19,899 nucleotides of DNA, taken from the NCBI GenBank assembly GCA_035640155.1, contig DASQWR010000083.1, forward strand, positions 1-19,899, given 5' to 3'. Positions within the stretch are counted from its first letter, which is position 1. Every line of letters begins with the position of its first letter. The notes beneath the pieces are model-generated. The model saw only the letters and a program-made list of their open reading frames with translations. It was not told the origin of the DNA and ran no database searches. A program made the position numbers and the translations under genes. Positions 1-6,129 of this stretch are shown here, piece by piece. Source of the DNA: JALYQB01 sp035640155 (GTDB lineage Bacteria > Actinomycetota > Actinomycetes > Mycobacteriales > Pseudonocardiaceae).

Positions 1-294
1 GTGACCTTTCCTGCCTGGCTTCGCGCTGTGCTCCCGGACGGCACCGCGGAGACCTGGGAACAGGTCCGCTCCGTCATTCCCGATTGCGCCTACCTGGTCG
101 GTGGCACCGCCATTGCCGTCCACCTGCGGCATCGGGTGTCCCGCGATCTCGACTTCTTCCTTGCCGAGGACACTGCGGACACGCTCCACCGGCTGGCCGG
201 TGATCGAGGCGATGAGGTCGAAATCCTTGTCGACGTGCAGCACGACCGCCCGGGTGAGCTCGGCAACCGCGGAGATGAGCAGATCCGGCACTGA
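1..294 (+). pseudogene. AbiEii-type nucleotidyltransferase, N-terminal fragment
   Basis: The frame opens with GTG at the window edge and its first 55 or so residues resemble the N-terminus of the nucleotidyltransferase AbiEii/AbiGii toxin family, a type IV toxin or abortive-infection component. The visible signature is LVGGTAIAVHLRHRVSRDLDFF at residues 32-53 (split here as GGTAIAVHLRH and SRDLDFF), the Gly-Gly and Asp-x-Asp part of the nucleotidyltransferase core. Family members run well over 150 residues, but here similarity stops near position 165 and the rest of the frame is antisense to a VapC-like sequence. The frame then ends at 294. I infer a truncated gene joined to unrelated DNA. 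Whether anything upstream belongs to it cannot be seen. Confidence 0.6.
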
Positions 295-547
295 CGGTGC
301 CCGGTGGTGGCCCTGATCGGCTAGCAGCGCTTGGACCTCGGCAGCGCGATCTTCCATCGCCGGCGTCAGGTACTCGATCGGCATCGCCGACAGTGGTGGC
401 CGCCTCGCCGCCGCCCGCAGGTCGGTCCCCGACCGGGCCGAGAAGCCGATCTCCAGCCGGGTCACCGTGGTGATCCGGACGAGGCCACGCCGCATCCGCG
501 CGGCCCAAATCGGCCATGAGCCACCTCCACTTGGCGAGCGCTATCGC
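175..547 (-). pseudogene. VapC-like PIN toxin remnant, frameshifted and N-terminally truncated
   Basis: Reading the minus strand from ATG at 495 gives a good match to the C-terminal two thirds of a VapC PIN-domain ribonuclease: RITTVTRLEIGFSARSG, then HRAPSVPDLLISAVAEL, then VLHVDKDFDLIASITGQP. These carry the conserved central Glu and the late Asp residues of the acid cluster. The N-terminal strand with the first catalytic Asp is not present in this frame. In another frame just upstream (533-547) the residues IALAKW resemble the usual D-x-S-A-L-A start, so a frameshift near 500-530 is likely. The C-terminus has no stop at the usual place and runs into antisense of the AbiEii fragment. No VapB antitoxin frame was found next to it. 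Probably a dead gene. Confidence 0.6.
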
Positions 548-560
548 ATGATGGCACCCC

Positions 561-911
561 TCACCGGCAGAGTTCTTGGAGCTTCGCGTGCAGTTGCTCT
601 CCCCAGGGCGTGATCAGTACCGGCCGTTGGCCCCATTCCACCCGTTCGTCGCCGAGGTAGAGGTGTCCGTCGTCGAGCAGCTCACGCAGCAGGGCACGGA
701 TGTAGTCGGGGCCACGCCGACCGTGGTCGATGAGCAGGTCGCGGCCGACGAGGACGACGCGGCCCCGGCGTACCCGACTCAGCACGAGCAGTTGGCCCAG
801 TTCGGGTGAGATCGGGTAGGGCTCAGGCTGGTCATCGCGCAGTGCCCTTTCGGTGTGGGGCCGGCACCCGACGCCAGGGCGGTCCGTCCACTGCCATCTG
901 CATCCGCACAT
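561..911 (-). CDS. hypothetical protein, possible small winged-helix protein
   Basis: This 116-residue frame is not a family I recognise. The coherent part starts near residue 30: a run of basic and hydrophobic strands (VLSRVRRGRVVLVGRDLLID), then a helix (PDYIRALLRELLDDGHLYL), then a beta-hairpin-like segment ending VEWGQRPVLITPWGEQL. Helix followed by a wing-like hairpin suggests a small winged-helix fold, which is inference only. It lies 11 bases after the 38-residue membrane ORF and is the last gene of a three-gene minus-strand group starting at 1533. The ATG at 911 has no clear ribosome binding site and the frame is open further upstream, so the start is uncertain. Confidence 0.5.
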   Translation of the reverse strand: MCGCRWQWTDRPGVGCRPHTERALRDDQPEPYPISPELGQLLVLSRVRRGRVVLVGRDLLIDHGRRGPDYIRALLRELLDDGHLYLGDERVEWGQRPVLITPWGEQLHAKLQELCR

Positions 912-922
912 CAGGCCGCGTC

Positions 923-1039
923 CTACCGCGCCCGGCGGCGCGGCCGGTCCACCACGGCACTGGTGAGATCCAGGACGCCGCTGGTGACCGCGATGAGGGC
1001 GAGCACGGCGAGGGCCACGATGCTCGCGGCGGCGGTCAC
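923..1039 (-). CDS. 38-residue single-pass membrane microprotein
   Basis: A short frame starts with GTG at 1039 and overlaps the stop of the upstream 165-residue gene in a GTGA junction, the usual sign of translational coupling. The product has one strongly hydrophobic stretch (ASIVALAVLALIAVTSGVL, about residues 5-23) followed by a basic tail ending RPRRRAR, which by the positive-inside rule would place the C-terminus in the cytoplasm. The next gene starts 11 bases after its stop. The family is not recognised. The coupling and the sharp change from coding shadow to clean hydrophobic sequence make it credible, although such short frames can arise by chance. Confidence 0.5.
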   Translation of the reverse strand: MTAAASIVALAVLALIAVTSGVLDLTSAVVDRPRRRAR

Positions 1040-1533
1040 GGTGTCCCCGGCGGGTCGGTGAGCGAGCGGACCGCGACGGTGATGGCGGTCAACGGCGGCA
1101 ACCACGGGTCGACCAGCGCGGGCGGCACCTGCCAGGTGACCTGCCCGCAGGCCAGCCGGCTGGGCGGCAGCGGCACCAGCGCCCCACCTCGATGGGTGAC
1201 GCCGCCGCGCCGGTGGAGCCGGTCGATCATCGCCTGGGGGGCTTCGTCGGCCGAGGCCGCCAGCAGCAGCCAGCGCCGTGGCGCGCCGGGCAGCGCGACG
1301 GCCGGGCCGGACAGCATCCGTATCGTGAGGAACCGCTGCACCTCGGCGGCCAGCTCCTCGGCGAGCTCGACCGCGCTGACCTGCGCACCGGTGCTCAGCA
1401 GGATGCGGGACCCGGTGTGGCTGATCGGCCAGCCCCAGCTCCGGCACCGAGCCGTGGCGACGGCCAGCGGGCCCGTCGCCTGCTCGACCACTGCCCCGTC
1501 TACGATCTTCCGATCGAGCTGCGCCCTGTCCAT
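1036..1533 (-). CDS. conserved hypothetical protein beside XRE/DUF5753 regulator
   Basis: The 165-residue product starts at ATG 1533 (MDRAQLDRKIVDG). The frame is open further upstream, but that part lies antisense to the XRE gene, so the internal ATG is preferred. Visible features are a segment with GWPISHTGSRILL, a helical stretch VSAVELAEELAAEVQRFL, a strand APRRWLLLAA and a Pro-rich end PLPPSRLACGQVTWQVPP. The pattern recalls small proteins found next to XRE/DUF397 loci in Pseudonocardiaceae, but I cannot name a family or function. It heads a minus-strand group with the 38-residue membrane ORF (GTGA overlap) and the 116-residue ORF. Its start is 16 bases from the inverted repeat at 1550-1566, so it may share control with the divergent regulator. 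Confidence 0.6.
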   Translation of the reverse strand: MDRAQLDRKIVDGAVVEQATGPLAVATARCRSWGWPISHTGSRILLSTGAQVSAVELAEELAAEVQRFLTIRMLSGPAVALPGAPRRWLLLAASADEAPQAMIDRLHRRGGVTHRGGALVPLPPSRLACGQVTWQVPPALVDPWLPPLTAITVAVRSLTDPPGTP

Positions 1534-1549
1534 GTGTCGACGGTCGTAC

Positions 1550-1566
1550 CTTGCAGGTACTGCAAG
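1550..1566. promoter_or_regulatory. perfect inverted repeat, candidate operator (copy 1)
   Basis: CTTGCAG-GTA-CTGCAAG is a perfect 7-bp inverted repeat with a 3-bp spacer. It lies in the divergent gap between the 165-residue gene (start 1533) and the XRE regulator (start 1655). A second site, TTGCA-CCTAC-TGCAA, lies at 2448-2462 upstream of the DUF397 gene and matches 13 of 15 positions. Binding by the local XRE protein is inference from position and symmetry. Confidence 0.6.
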
Positions 1567-1654
1567 CAATGGCCCGAACAGGTGATTGGCATTCCCCTGC
1601 CAACCCTGCATAGTGAGCGCCGCCACCATCCCCGACGCAGCGGAGGCACAGGGC

Positions 1655-2506
1655 ATGGCCGGCAATCCGCACACCTCGATCCGGTCCCGCCAGGTCGCCG
1701 CCCAGCTGCGCGCGCTGCGGGAGAAGGCGGGGCTCTCCGGCGCCGAGGTGGCCAAGCGGATGGACATGTCCCCCAGCAAGATCAGCCGGATCGAGACCGG
1801 CAACAGCGGCCTGCAGATCGAGGACGTCGCCTCACTGCTCGGCCTCTACCAGGTGCCCACGGCCACCCGCGACGAGCTGCTCGACCTGGTGCGCCGCTCC
1901 GAGGAACGCGGCTGGTGGACCCGCCAGCCCGGGCTGCCCCAGCTGTGGCGCAGCCTGATCGACTTCGAGGCCAAGGCCACCCGGGTGCAGAACTACGAGG
2001 CACTGGTGGTACCAGGGCTGCTGCAGACCGCGGAGTACGCCCGGGCGATCATCCAAGGGGTCGAGCCGACAATCTCCGACGCCGAGCTGGACAACCTGGT
2101 GGCCGCCCGGATGGCCCGCCAGGCGGTGCTCACCCGCTCCAGCGCCCCACAGTTCTTCGCGGTGATCGACGAGGGGGCGCTGCGCCGCCCGGTCGGCGAA
2201 CCGGGCGTGATGCATAGACAACTACAGCACCTGCTCGGCGCAGCCGAGCAACCTCACGTGACGCTGCGGGTGGTGCCGCTGGCGGCCGGGGCGCACGCCG
2301 GGCTGCGCGGCCCGTTCGTGATCCTGGAGTTCGCCGAGGAGCCCGCGCTGGTGTTCCTCGAGAACCACAGCACGGTGCTGTTCCTGGAGGAGGAGGCCGA
2401 CGTGGCGGCCTACCGGCTGGCGCTGGGGACTATCCTGCATGAAGCCCTTGCACCTACTGCAACGATCGAGCTGATCGCGACGCTGGACGCCGAGGCCCCG
2501 AGCTGA
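1655..2506 (+). CDS. XRE-family transcriptional regulator with DUF5753 domain
   Basis: This 283-residue protein has an N-terminal HTH_31/XRE helix-turn-helix at about residues 12-68 (LREKAGLSGAEVAKRMDMSPSKISRIETG) and a DUF5753 C-terminal domain from about residue 100 (YEALVVPGLLQTAEYARAI, then VTLRVVPLAAGAHAGLRGPF). It matches the usual 270-290 residue length of the family. ATG at 1655 was chosen because GGAGG sits at 1642-1646, 8 bases upstream, although the frame is open for 23 more codons. The DUF397 gene follows 18 bases after the stop, the standard partner arrangement in Streptomyces and relatives, where such pairs act in development or in toxin-antitoxin-like systems. The repeat at 1550-1566 could make it autoregulated. 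Confidence 0.93.
   Translation: MAGNPHTSIRSRQVAAQLRALREKAGLSGAEVAKRMDMSPSKISRIETGNSGLQIEDVASLLGLYQVPTATRDELLDLVRRSEERGWWTRQPGLPQLWRSLIDFEAKATRVQNYEALVVPGLLQTAEYARAIIQGVEPTISDAELDNLVAARMARQAVLTRSSAPQFFAVIDEGALRRPVGEPGVMHRQLQHLLGAAEQPHVTLRVVPLAAGAHAGLRGPFVILEFAEEPALVFLENHSTVLFLEEEADVAAYRLALGTILHEALAPTATIELIATLDAEAPS
2448..2462. promoter_or_regulatory. inverted repeat, candidate operator (copy 2)
   Basis: TTGCA-CCTAC-TGCAA lies inside the last codons of the XRE gene, 63 bases before the DUF397 start. It differs from the core of the intergenic repeat at 1551-1565 at only two central positions. It could give the DUF397 gene separate control. Because it overlaps coding sequence (A-P-T-A-T codons), chance is not excluded. 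Confidence 0.45.
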
Positions 2507-2524
2507 CAGCGGAAGGAGCGCACC

Positions 2525-2725
2525 GTGTTCGCACCAGAGCTGAGCACCGCCCGCTGGCGGAAGAGCAGCCACAGCACCGACCAGCCGAACTGCGTCGAGG
2601 TTGCCTTCACCGGCCCGGCCGTCGCGGTCCGCGACTCCAAGCGTCCCGCCGGCGGTGCTCTGCTCGTCACCCCGCGCGCCTGGACCGCCTTCACCACCGC
2701 CCTACGCGACGGCGAACTCGGCTGA
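2525..2725 (+). CDS. DUF397 domain-containing protein
   Basis: The 66-residue product is a full-length DUF397 protein: ARWRKSSHSTDQPNCVEVAF at residues 9-28, then VAVRDSKRPAGGALLVTP and the final W-x-x-F-x-x-x-L. It starts with GTG at 2525 behind AAGGAG at 2513-2518. DUF397 genes normally sit directly beside an XRE/DUF5753 regulator, as here, and in Streptomyces are linked to control of development and antibiotic production. In some pairs the DUF397 protein antagonises or is regulated by the XRE partner. The molecular activity of the domain is not established. Confidence 0.93.
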   Translation: MFAPELSTARWRKSSHSTDQPNCVEVAFTGPAVAVRDSKRPAGGALLVTPRAWTAFTTALRDGELG

Positions 2726-2947
2726 ACCTTTCTGCATACCCGGGCTGTCCATCTGAACCACACCTGACGGACCTCGGTCTCACGCGACCCGTCATGGCCG
2801 GGCCCACTCAAGCAGGGCGATCCCCCTGGGAGTGATCGTGCCATCTCCCTCGAATGTGCCCAAGACACATACGACTACACCCTAGTCATGAGTGTCCCTC
2901 GGTTTGTGCGCTTCGCCGATTAGGTTATCCGTCCTCTGGACCGATAC
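2726..2947. other. intergenic stretch without recognisable gene
   Basis: Between the DUF397 stop and the antitoxin-like remnant lie about 220 bases with lower coding character than their surroundings. No frame in either strand gives a recognisable protein, and no convincing terminator hairpin was seen. It may be debris from the events that damaged the following toxin-antitoxin locus. Confidence 0.4.
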
Positions 2948-3157
2948 GTGCGATCCCGTCCTGGGTCCTCCGCCTCGTCGGTCACGAACCTGTTCGTCGA
3001 CGAGGCCATCAGGGCCGAGGAGCACCGCGGCAGCATGTTCCGACCCGACCCCACCGGCCGGCGAGCCGCAGTGGCAGGCGGTCCGGATGTGTGAGAGGTG
3101 ATCACGGCCCTGCACGCCGTACGGTCGGCCGAGCCCGAGCTGGATAGTGATCCCCTC
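2948..3157 (+). pseudogene. DUF433-like antitoxin remnant with in-frame TGA
   Basis: The frame from GTG 2948 reads TNLFVDEAIRAEEHRG, then FRPDPTGRRAAVAGGPDV, followed by TGA at 3092-3094 and, in the same frame, EVITALHAVRSAEPELDSD. Members of the DUF433 antitoxin family normally read GGPDVWEVI at this place, so the TGA most simply replaces a TGG tryptophan codon. The usual C-terminal half (the ...VRYWAAYPDEVD part) is missing, and the frame passes directly into a PIN-like toxin sequence near 3157. Two separate lesions, a nonsense codon and a fusion or deletion, indicate a dead gene. Reinitiation at GTG 3098 just after the stop is possible. No ribosome binding site supports the GTG at 2948. 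Confidence 0.65.
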
Positions 3158-3440
3158 GTCACCGAGAAGCTACGCGCGCAGGGCCACGACGTGCTCGCCA
3201 TCGCGGAGTACCCCGACCTGGTCGGCAGCGACGACGAGACCGTGCTGGCGCACGCCACCGCCGTGCAACGCTGCCTGGTCAGCGAGAACGTGCAGGACTT
3301 CGCCGCTCTGGCGAAACACACTGCCCATCACGGGATCCTGCTCGTCCATCTACGTCGCTGGCCCTGGGGCGGTCGCGGCATCGCCAGACTCGACACCGCT
3401 TTGGAGCGGACAATGCGCGAGAACTGCCTCCCCGATGCTA
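3158..3440 (+). pseudogene. DUF5615-type PIN-like toxin remnant
   Basis: In frame with the antitoxin remnant, the sequence TEKLRAQGHDVLAIAEYPDL, then SDDETVLAHATAVQRCLVSEN, then VQDFAALAKHTAHHGILLVHL matches the DUF5615 PIN-like family, with the conserved Asp pair after the first helix and the S/T-E-N-x-x-D-F motif. The N-terminal strand with the usual L-D-E-H/N catalytic segment is absent and replaced by antitoxin sequence. The native end is also lost: similarity stops near R-L-D-T-A-L-E (about 3410), and the frame continues antisense to the APH gene until 3877. The open frame beginning at GTG 3098 could still be translated as a chimera of 259 residues, but it would probably lack nuclease activity. 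Confidence 0.65.
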
Positions 3441-3486
3441 ACGAAAATTCATTGGCATCTGACCTCGCGCGCCAGTCCCTCCGATG

Positions 3487-4395
3487 TCATGGCGACCCGG
3501 GGGCTTCGGCGGCGAGCCGATCGGCGACGGCGAGCATCTGGCGGCCGACCGGCTGTAGGCCGATCATGGTGCACAGCAGCCCGGTCGAGACCCGTACGAC
3601 GACGCCCCACTCCCAGATGGCGGTCGCATCGAGGCCCTTCCGCGCCGCCAGAAACCGGGCCCGCGAGTGCGGGTCGCCCCGCACGAGCTCCACGGGGTCC
3701 TCGCGCATGACGATGCCCATGTCGTACTCGGCCTCGGCGAGCAGGCCGTCCGGGTCGACGAGCTTGAAGCCGTCTGTCGCCTCCAGGGTGTTCCACTGGT
3801 GCACATCGCCGTGCACCAGCACGGCGCGATCGTCGTCGTGGGCCTCGATGCGATGCGACGCGCACCCGAGCGCGTGATCGACCGCGCGCTGCGAGCACGG
3901 ACGGCTGAGATCCTCCCAGGTCGCCGTGATGAACTCGACGAGCCACCGGCCCTTTGCCGCGCCGGTCGGAAGGCCACAGTCAGGCGCCGGGTGCCACACC
4001 CGGCTCGCCGTCGAGCAGAGGATCTCGTGCCGTCGACCGATTGGGAGCGCGAGCTCGTGCAGGGATCGGCCGAGCCGTTCGAGGAGCAACGCGCCCCTCG
4101 CTTCGTCGTGCCGGATCAACCGCACGCAGCCCACGCCGTCGGCCAGGCGCAGGACGGTGATCTCGTTCGACGCAGCATCAACGCTGCGCGGGACGAGCAG
4201 CTTCAGCACGGCCGGCGCACCGCCGTCGAAGATCGCCTCGGCGACGAACGCCTCCGTCGCATCGTCGTACGCGTGGCCGACCGTGATCGACCAGTCGCGT
4301 TCGAGGCCGGCCACCAGCGCCGGGAGATCGTCGAGCCACCGCGCGGCGCCGGCCGCGAGCGCCTTGTTGCGCACCATGTCGGGAACAGCGACCAT
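3487..4395 (-). CDS. aminoglycoside phosphotransferase, APH(6)/hydroxyurea resistance kinase-like
   Basis: This 302-residue protein fits the aminoglycoside/hydroxyurea antibiotic resistance kinase family (PF04655, the streptomycin 6-kinase group), which phosphorylates aminoglycosides using ATP in the cytoplasm. Visible parts are the ATP-binding Lys in AVLKLL (K65) and Glu in NEITVL (E78), the hinge-like LLLERLG, the catalytic loop VLVHGDVHQWN with D197 and N202, and the metal-binding LVDPDG with D214. All expected catalytic residues are present, so it is probably active, though the substrate cannot be told from sequence. ATG 4395 has GGGAG five bases upstream. It lies tail-on to the damaged toxin locus, with the 88-residue gene 64 bases upstream on the same strand. 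Confidence 0.9.
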   Translation of the reverse strand: MVAVPDMVRNKALAAGAARWLDDLPALVAGLERDWSITVGHAYDDATEAFVAEAIFDGGAPAVLKLLVPRSVDAASNEITVLRLADGVGCVRLIRHDEARGALLLERLGRSLHELALPIGRRHEILCSTASRVWHPAPDCGLPTGAAKGRWLVEFITATWEDLSRPCSQRAVDHALGCASHRIEAHDDDRAVLVHGDVHQWNTLEATDGFKLVDPDGLLAEAEYDMGIVMREDPVELVRGDPHSRARFLAARKGLDATAIWEWGVVVRVSTGLLCTMIGLQPVGRQMLAVADRLAAEAPGSP

Positions 4396-4459
4396 CAGCG
4401 CTCCCGAACCGGCACGGCATTGGTACGGGACGCGCGATCATGCCGCCGAGCGGCACTGG

Positions 4460-4726
4460 TCAGAAGCAGAGGCCGCAAGCCGACGCCTCGCCACCGACGT
4501 CGCGGCGAGCGAACTCCTCGAGCTCGTGCCGGGTCCCACAGATCTTGATGTAGTCGCCGGTCCAGCGTGAACCACGAGCCGGGGTCCCGCTGATCGTGTG
4601 GCAACCCGTTCGATGCAGCACCAGGTACGTCGGCGCCGGGTTCCTGGCAGCGTTCATCACGAACCCGTCTGGATGGGCGGCCAGCCACTGGAGGTAGCCA
4701 GCGTCGTCATCGACGAAGGACTCCAC
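4460..4726 (-). CDS. conserved hypothetical protein with Cys residues
   Basis: The 88-residue product contains YLQWLAAHPDGFVMNAAR, PTYLVLHRTGCHTISG, RWTGDYIKICGTRHELEEFA and a terminal ACGLCF. This layout, a W-x-x-x-x-P-x-G-F-V segment, an L-H-R-x-x-C strand, a D-Y-x-K-x-C strand and a C-x-x-C end, recurs in a small protein or domain of unknown function in many bacteria as far as I recall, but I cannot give it a name. The four Cys (about residues 42, 64, 84 and 87) could bind a metal. GTG 4726 is the likely start, without a strong ribosome binding site. It precedes the APH gene by 64 bases on the same strand, but cotranscription is uncertain. Confidence 0.7.
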   Translation of the reverse strand: MESFVDDDAGYLQWLAAHPDGFVMNAARNPAPTYLVLHRTGCHTISGTPARGSRWTGDYIKICGTRHELEEFARRDVGGEASACGLCF

Positions 4727-4790
4727 CTCGTCATGATGCCCCTACGTCGTCCTGTCATGCCGCTGACAGCGACGACCCAACTCGGGCTTC

Positions 4791-4830
4791 GGCGCTGGTC
4801 TAGCGCCATCTTCGCGCTACAGTGGCGCCA
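4791..4830 (+). promoter_or_regulatory. vapB promoter with overlapping inverted repeats, leaderless start
   Basis: TACAGT at 4818-4823 resembles a -10 element and ends six bases before the ATG at 4830, so transcription would start at or next to the A of the start codon. No ribosome binding site precedes the ATG, which agrees with a leaderless mRNA. GGCGCT/AGCGCC (4791-4796 and 4802-4807), TAGCGC/GCGCTA (4801-4806 and 4814-4819) and TGGCGCCA (4823-4830) are inverted repeats overlapping the promoter, suitable for VapBC autorepression. Confidence 0.5.
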
Positions 4831-5069
4831 TGGCGACCATTCAAGTGCGTGACGTACCAGACGAGGTGGCCGAGATCTACCGGCGCCGGGCTCAGGCATC
4901 CGGAAAGTCGCTGCAGTCCTACATGCGCGAGCAACTGATCGCGATGGCTCGACGCCGCGACAAGGCCGAGGTGATGGCGATCGTGGAGCAGGCCCTGGAG
5001 CATGACCCGGCACTCGGGTTGAGTGCGGACACGATTCGAGCCGGTCTGCGGGAGCTGCGGGGTGAGTGA
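4830..5069 (+). CDS. vapB: VapB/FitA-type ribbon-helix-helix antitoxin
   Basis: The 79-residue product begins MATIQVRDVPDEVAEIYRRR, a FitA/Arc-like ribbon-helix-helix: the short strand at residues 3-8 is the DNA-binding ribbon, and the two helices run to about residue 45 (SLQSYMREQLIAMA). The remainder (VMAIVEQALEHDPALGL and on) is the extended tail that usually wraps the toxin. The VapC gene overlaps it by eight bases. As in other VapBC pairs it should neutralise the toxin and, with it, repress the promoter. It appears complete, with a probable leaderless start at 4830. Confidence 0.9.
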   Translation: MATIQVRDVPDEVAEIYRRRAQASGKSLQSYMREQLIAMARRRDKAEVMAIVEQALEHDPALGLSADTIRAGLRELRGE

Positions 5070-5463
5070 GTACGTCGTGGACGCGGCCGCGGCCCTGAGC
5101 GCGCTGGGCCGCAAGGACGCCGTCGGCATCGCGGCGCACAAGCGGATCGCCGGGGCGACCTGCCATGCTCCCCATCTCCTCGACGCCGAGGTGGGTCACG
5201 TCCTGCGCCGTGGTGAACGGGCTGGTGAGATCAGCGAGGGCAGCGCGCGCACGGCGCTGCGCGCGCTGCCGGACATGATCGACCATCGCTACCCGCACAC
5301 CGGGCGGCTGGCGGACCGGGCGTGGGACTTACGACACACCATCACCTTCTACGACGGTCTGTACGTCGCGCTGGCCGCGGTGCTGGACGTGCCGCTGCTG
5401 ACCGGCGACGTCAAGCTCGGCAAAGCCCCCGGGCTGTCCTGCCAGGTGATGCTGATCAATTGA
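5062..5463 (+). CDS. vapC: VapC-type PIN-domain ribonuclease toxin
   Basis: From GTG 5062 the product has 133 residues, typical for VapC. It starts VSEYVVDAAAALSAL with the first acidic residue at D7, has LLDAEVGHVLRR with the central Asp/Glu, TFYDGLYVALA with the third Asp, and LLTGDVKLGKAPGL with the last acidic residue. All four conserved acidic positions are therefore present and the endoribonuclease should be active. GTG 5062 was chosen over an upstream in-frame start at 5023 because it gives the canonical short N-terminus and the eight-base overlap (GTGAGTGA) with vapB. It is the only toxin-antitoxin pair in the window that looks intact. Confidence 0.9.
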   Translation: MSEYVVDAAAALSALGRKDAVGIAAHKRIAGATCHAPHLLDAEVGHVLRRGERAGEISEGSARTALRALPDMIDHRYPHTGRLADRAWDLRHTITFYDGLYVALAAVLDVPLLTGDVKLGKAPGLSCQVMLIN

Positions 5464-5586
5464 TCGCCACAACCACGTCGTTGGGCCGACCCGTACACGC
5501 GAACCGGCGCGAGCCCCGCTGCCCGCGCTGCACCGCCGCCGGATCGGGCGGCAACGAATATCGCAGTAGCCCGTCGGAGCGGGCTC

Positions 5587-6129
5587 GTGGCGGACGACGA
5601 TGAGGATGTGAGCGAGCAACCGCGGGTACGGCCCGACCCGGCGCTCGCGCTGCTGGAGATCTACGACGAGGCGCTGCCCGAGGTCCACGGGTATCTGCTG
5701 TCACGTTGCCGCGACGCCACGCTCGCGCAGGACCTCACCGCCGAGACGTTCCTCGCCGCCGTCGCCGGGGCGCGCCGCGCCGCCGGGCCGGTGAGCACCG
5801 GATGGCTTATCGGGGTGGCCCGGCACAAGCTCGCCGATCACTGGCGGCACCAGGAGCGCGAGCAGCGCAACCTGCGGCTGGTGCACTCCGAGCAGCACGA
5901 GGCCGAGGATCCCTGGGACGCGACGCTCGACGCCGTCCTCGCCAGGCAGGTGCTCGACCAGCTCGGGCCGCACCACCGCGCCGCGCTGACGTTGCGCTAC
6001 CTCGACGGCCTCGCGGTCCCGGAGGTCGCCGATCATCTGGGACGCACGGTGCACGCCACCGAGGCACTGCTGGTACGTGCCCGCGCCGCGTTCCGCGCCG
6101 CCTACATGGATCCGGAGGGAGCGTCATGA
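5587..6129 (+). CDS. ECF-type RNA polymerase sigma factor
   Basis: The 180-residue protein has sigma-70 region 2 at about residues 25-90 (YLLSRCRDATLAQDLTAETFLAA, then GWLIGVARHKLADHWR) and region 4 at about 125-175 (LDQLGPHHRAALTLRYLDGLAVPEVADHLGRTVHATEALL, the helix-turn-helix that reads the -35 element). GTG 5587 is preferred because GGAG lies at 5576-5579; a later GTG at 5608 has no good site. The stop overlaps the start of the VOC gene in ATGA, so the two are coupled. No separate anti-sigma gene is present, but the next protein begins with a short segment like those seen after such sigma factors. The signal is unknown. Confidence 0.92.
   Translation: MADDDEDVSEQPRVRPDPALALLEIYDEALPEVHGYLLSRCRDATLAQDLTAETFLAAVAGARRAAGPVSTGWLIGVARHKLADHWRHQEREQRNLRLVHSEQHEAEDPWDATLDAVLARQVLDQLGPHHRAALTLRYLDGLAVPEVADHLGRTVHATEALLVRARAAFRAAYMDPEGAS

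Noticed and set aside
923..1672. A 249-codon minus-strand frame ending in a membrane helix
   Set aside because: Only the last 38 codons look real; the rest is the shadow of the 165-residue gene. The short GTGA-coupled ORF was kept instead.
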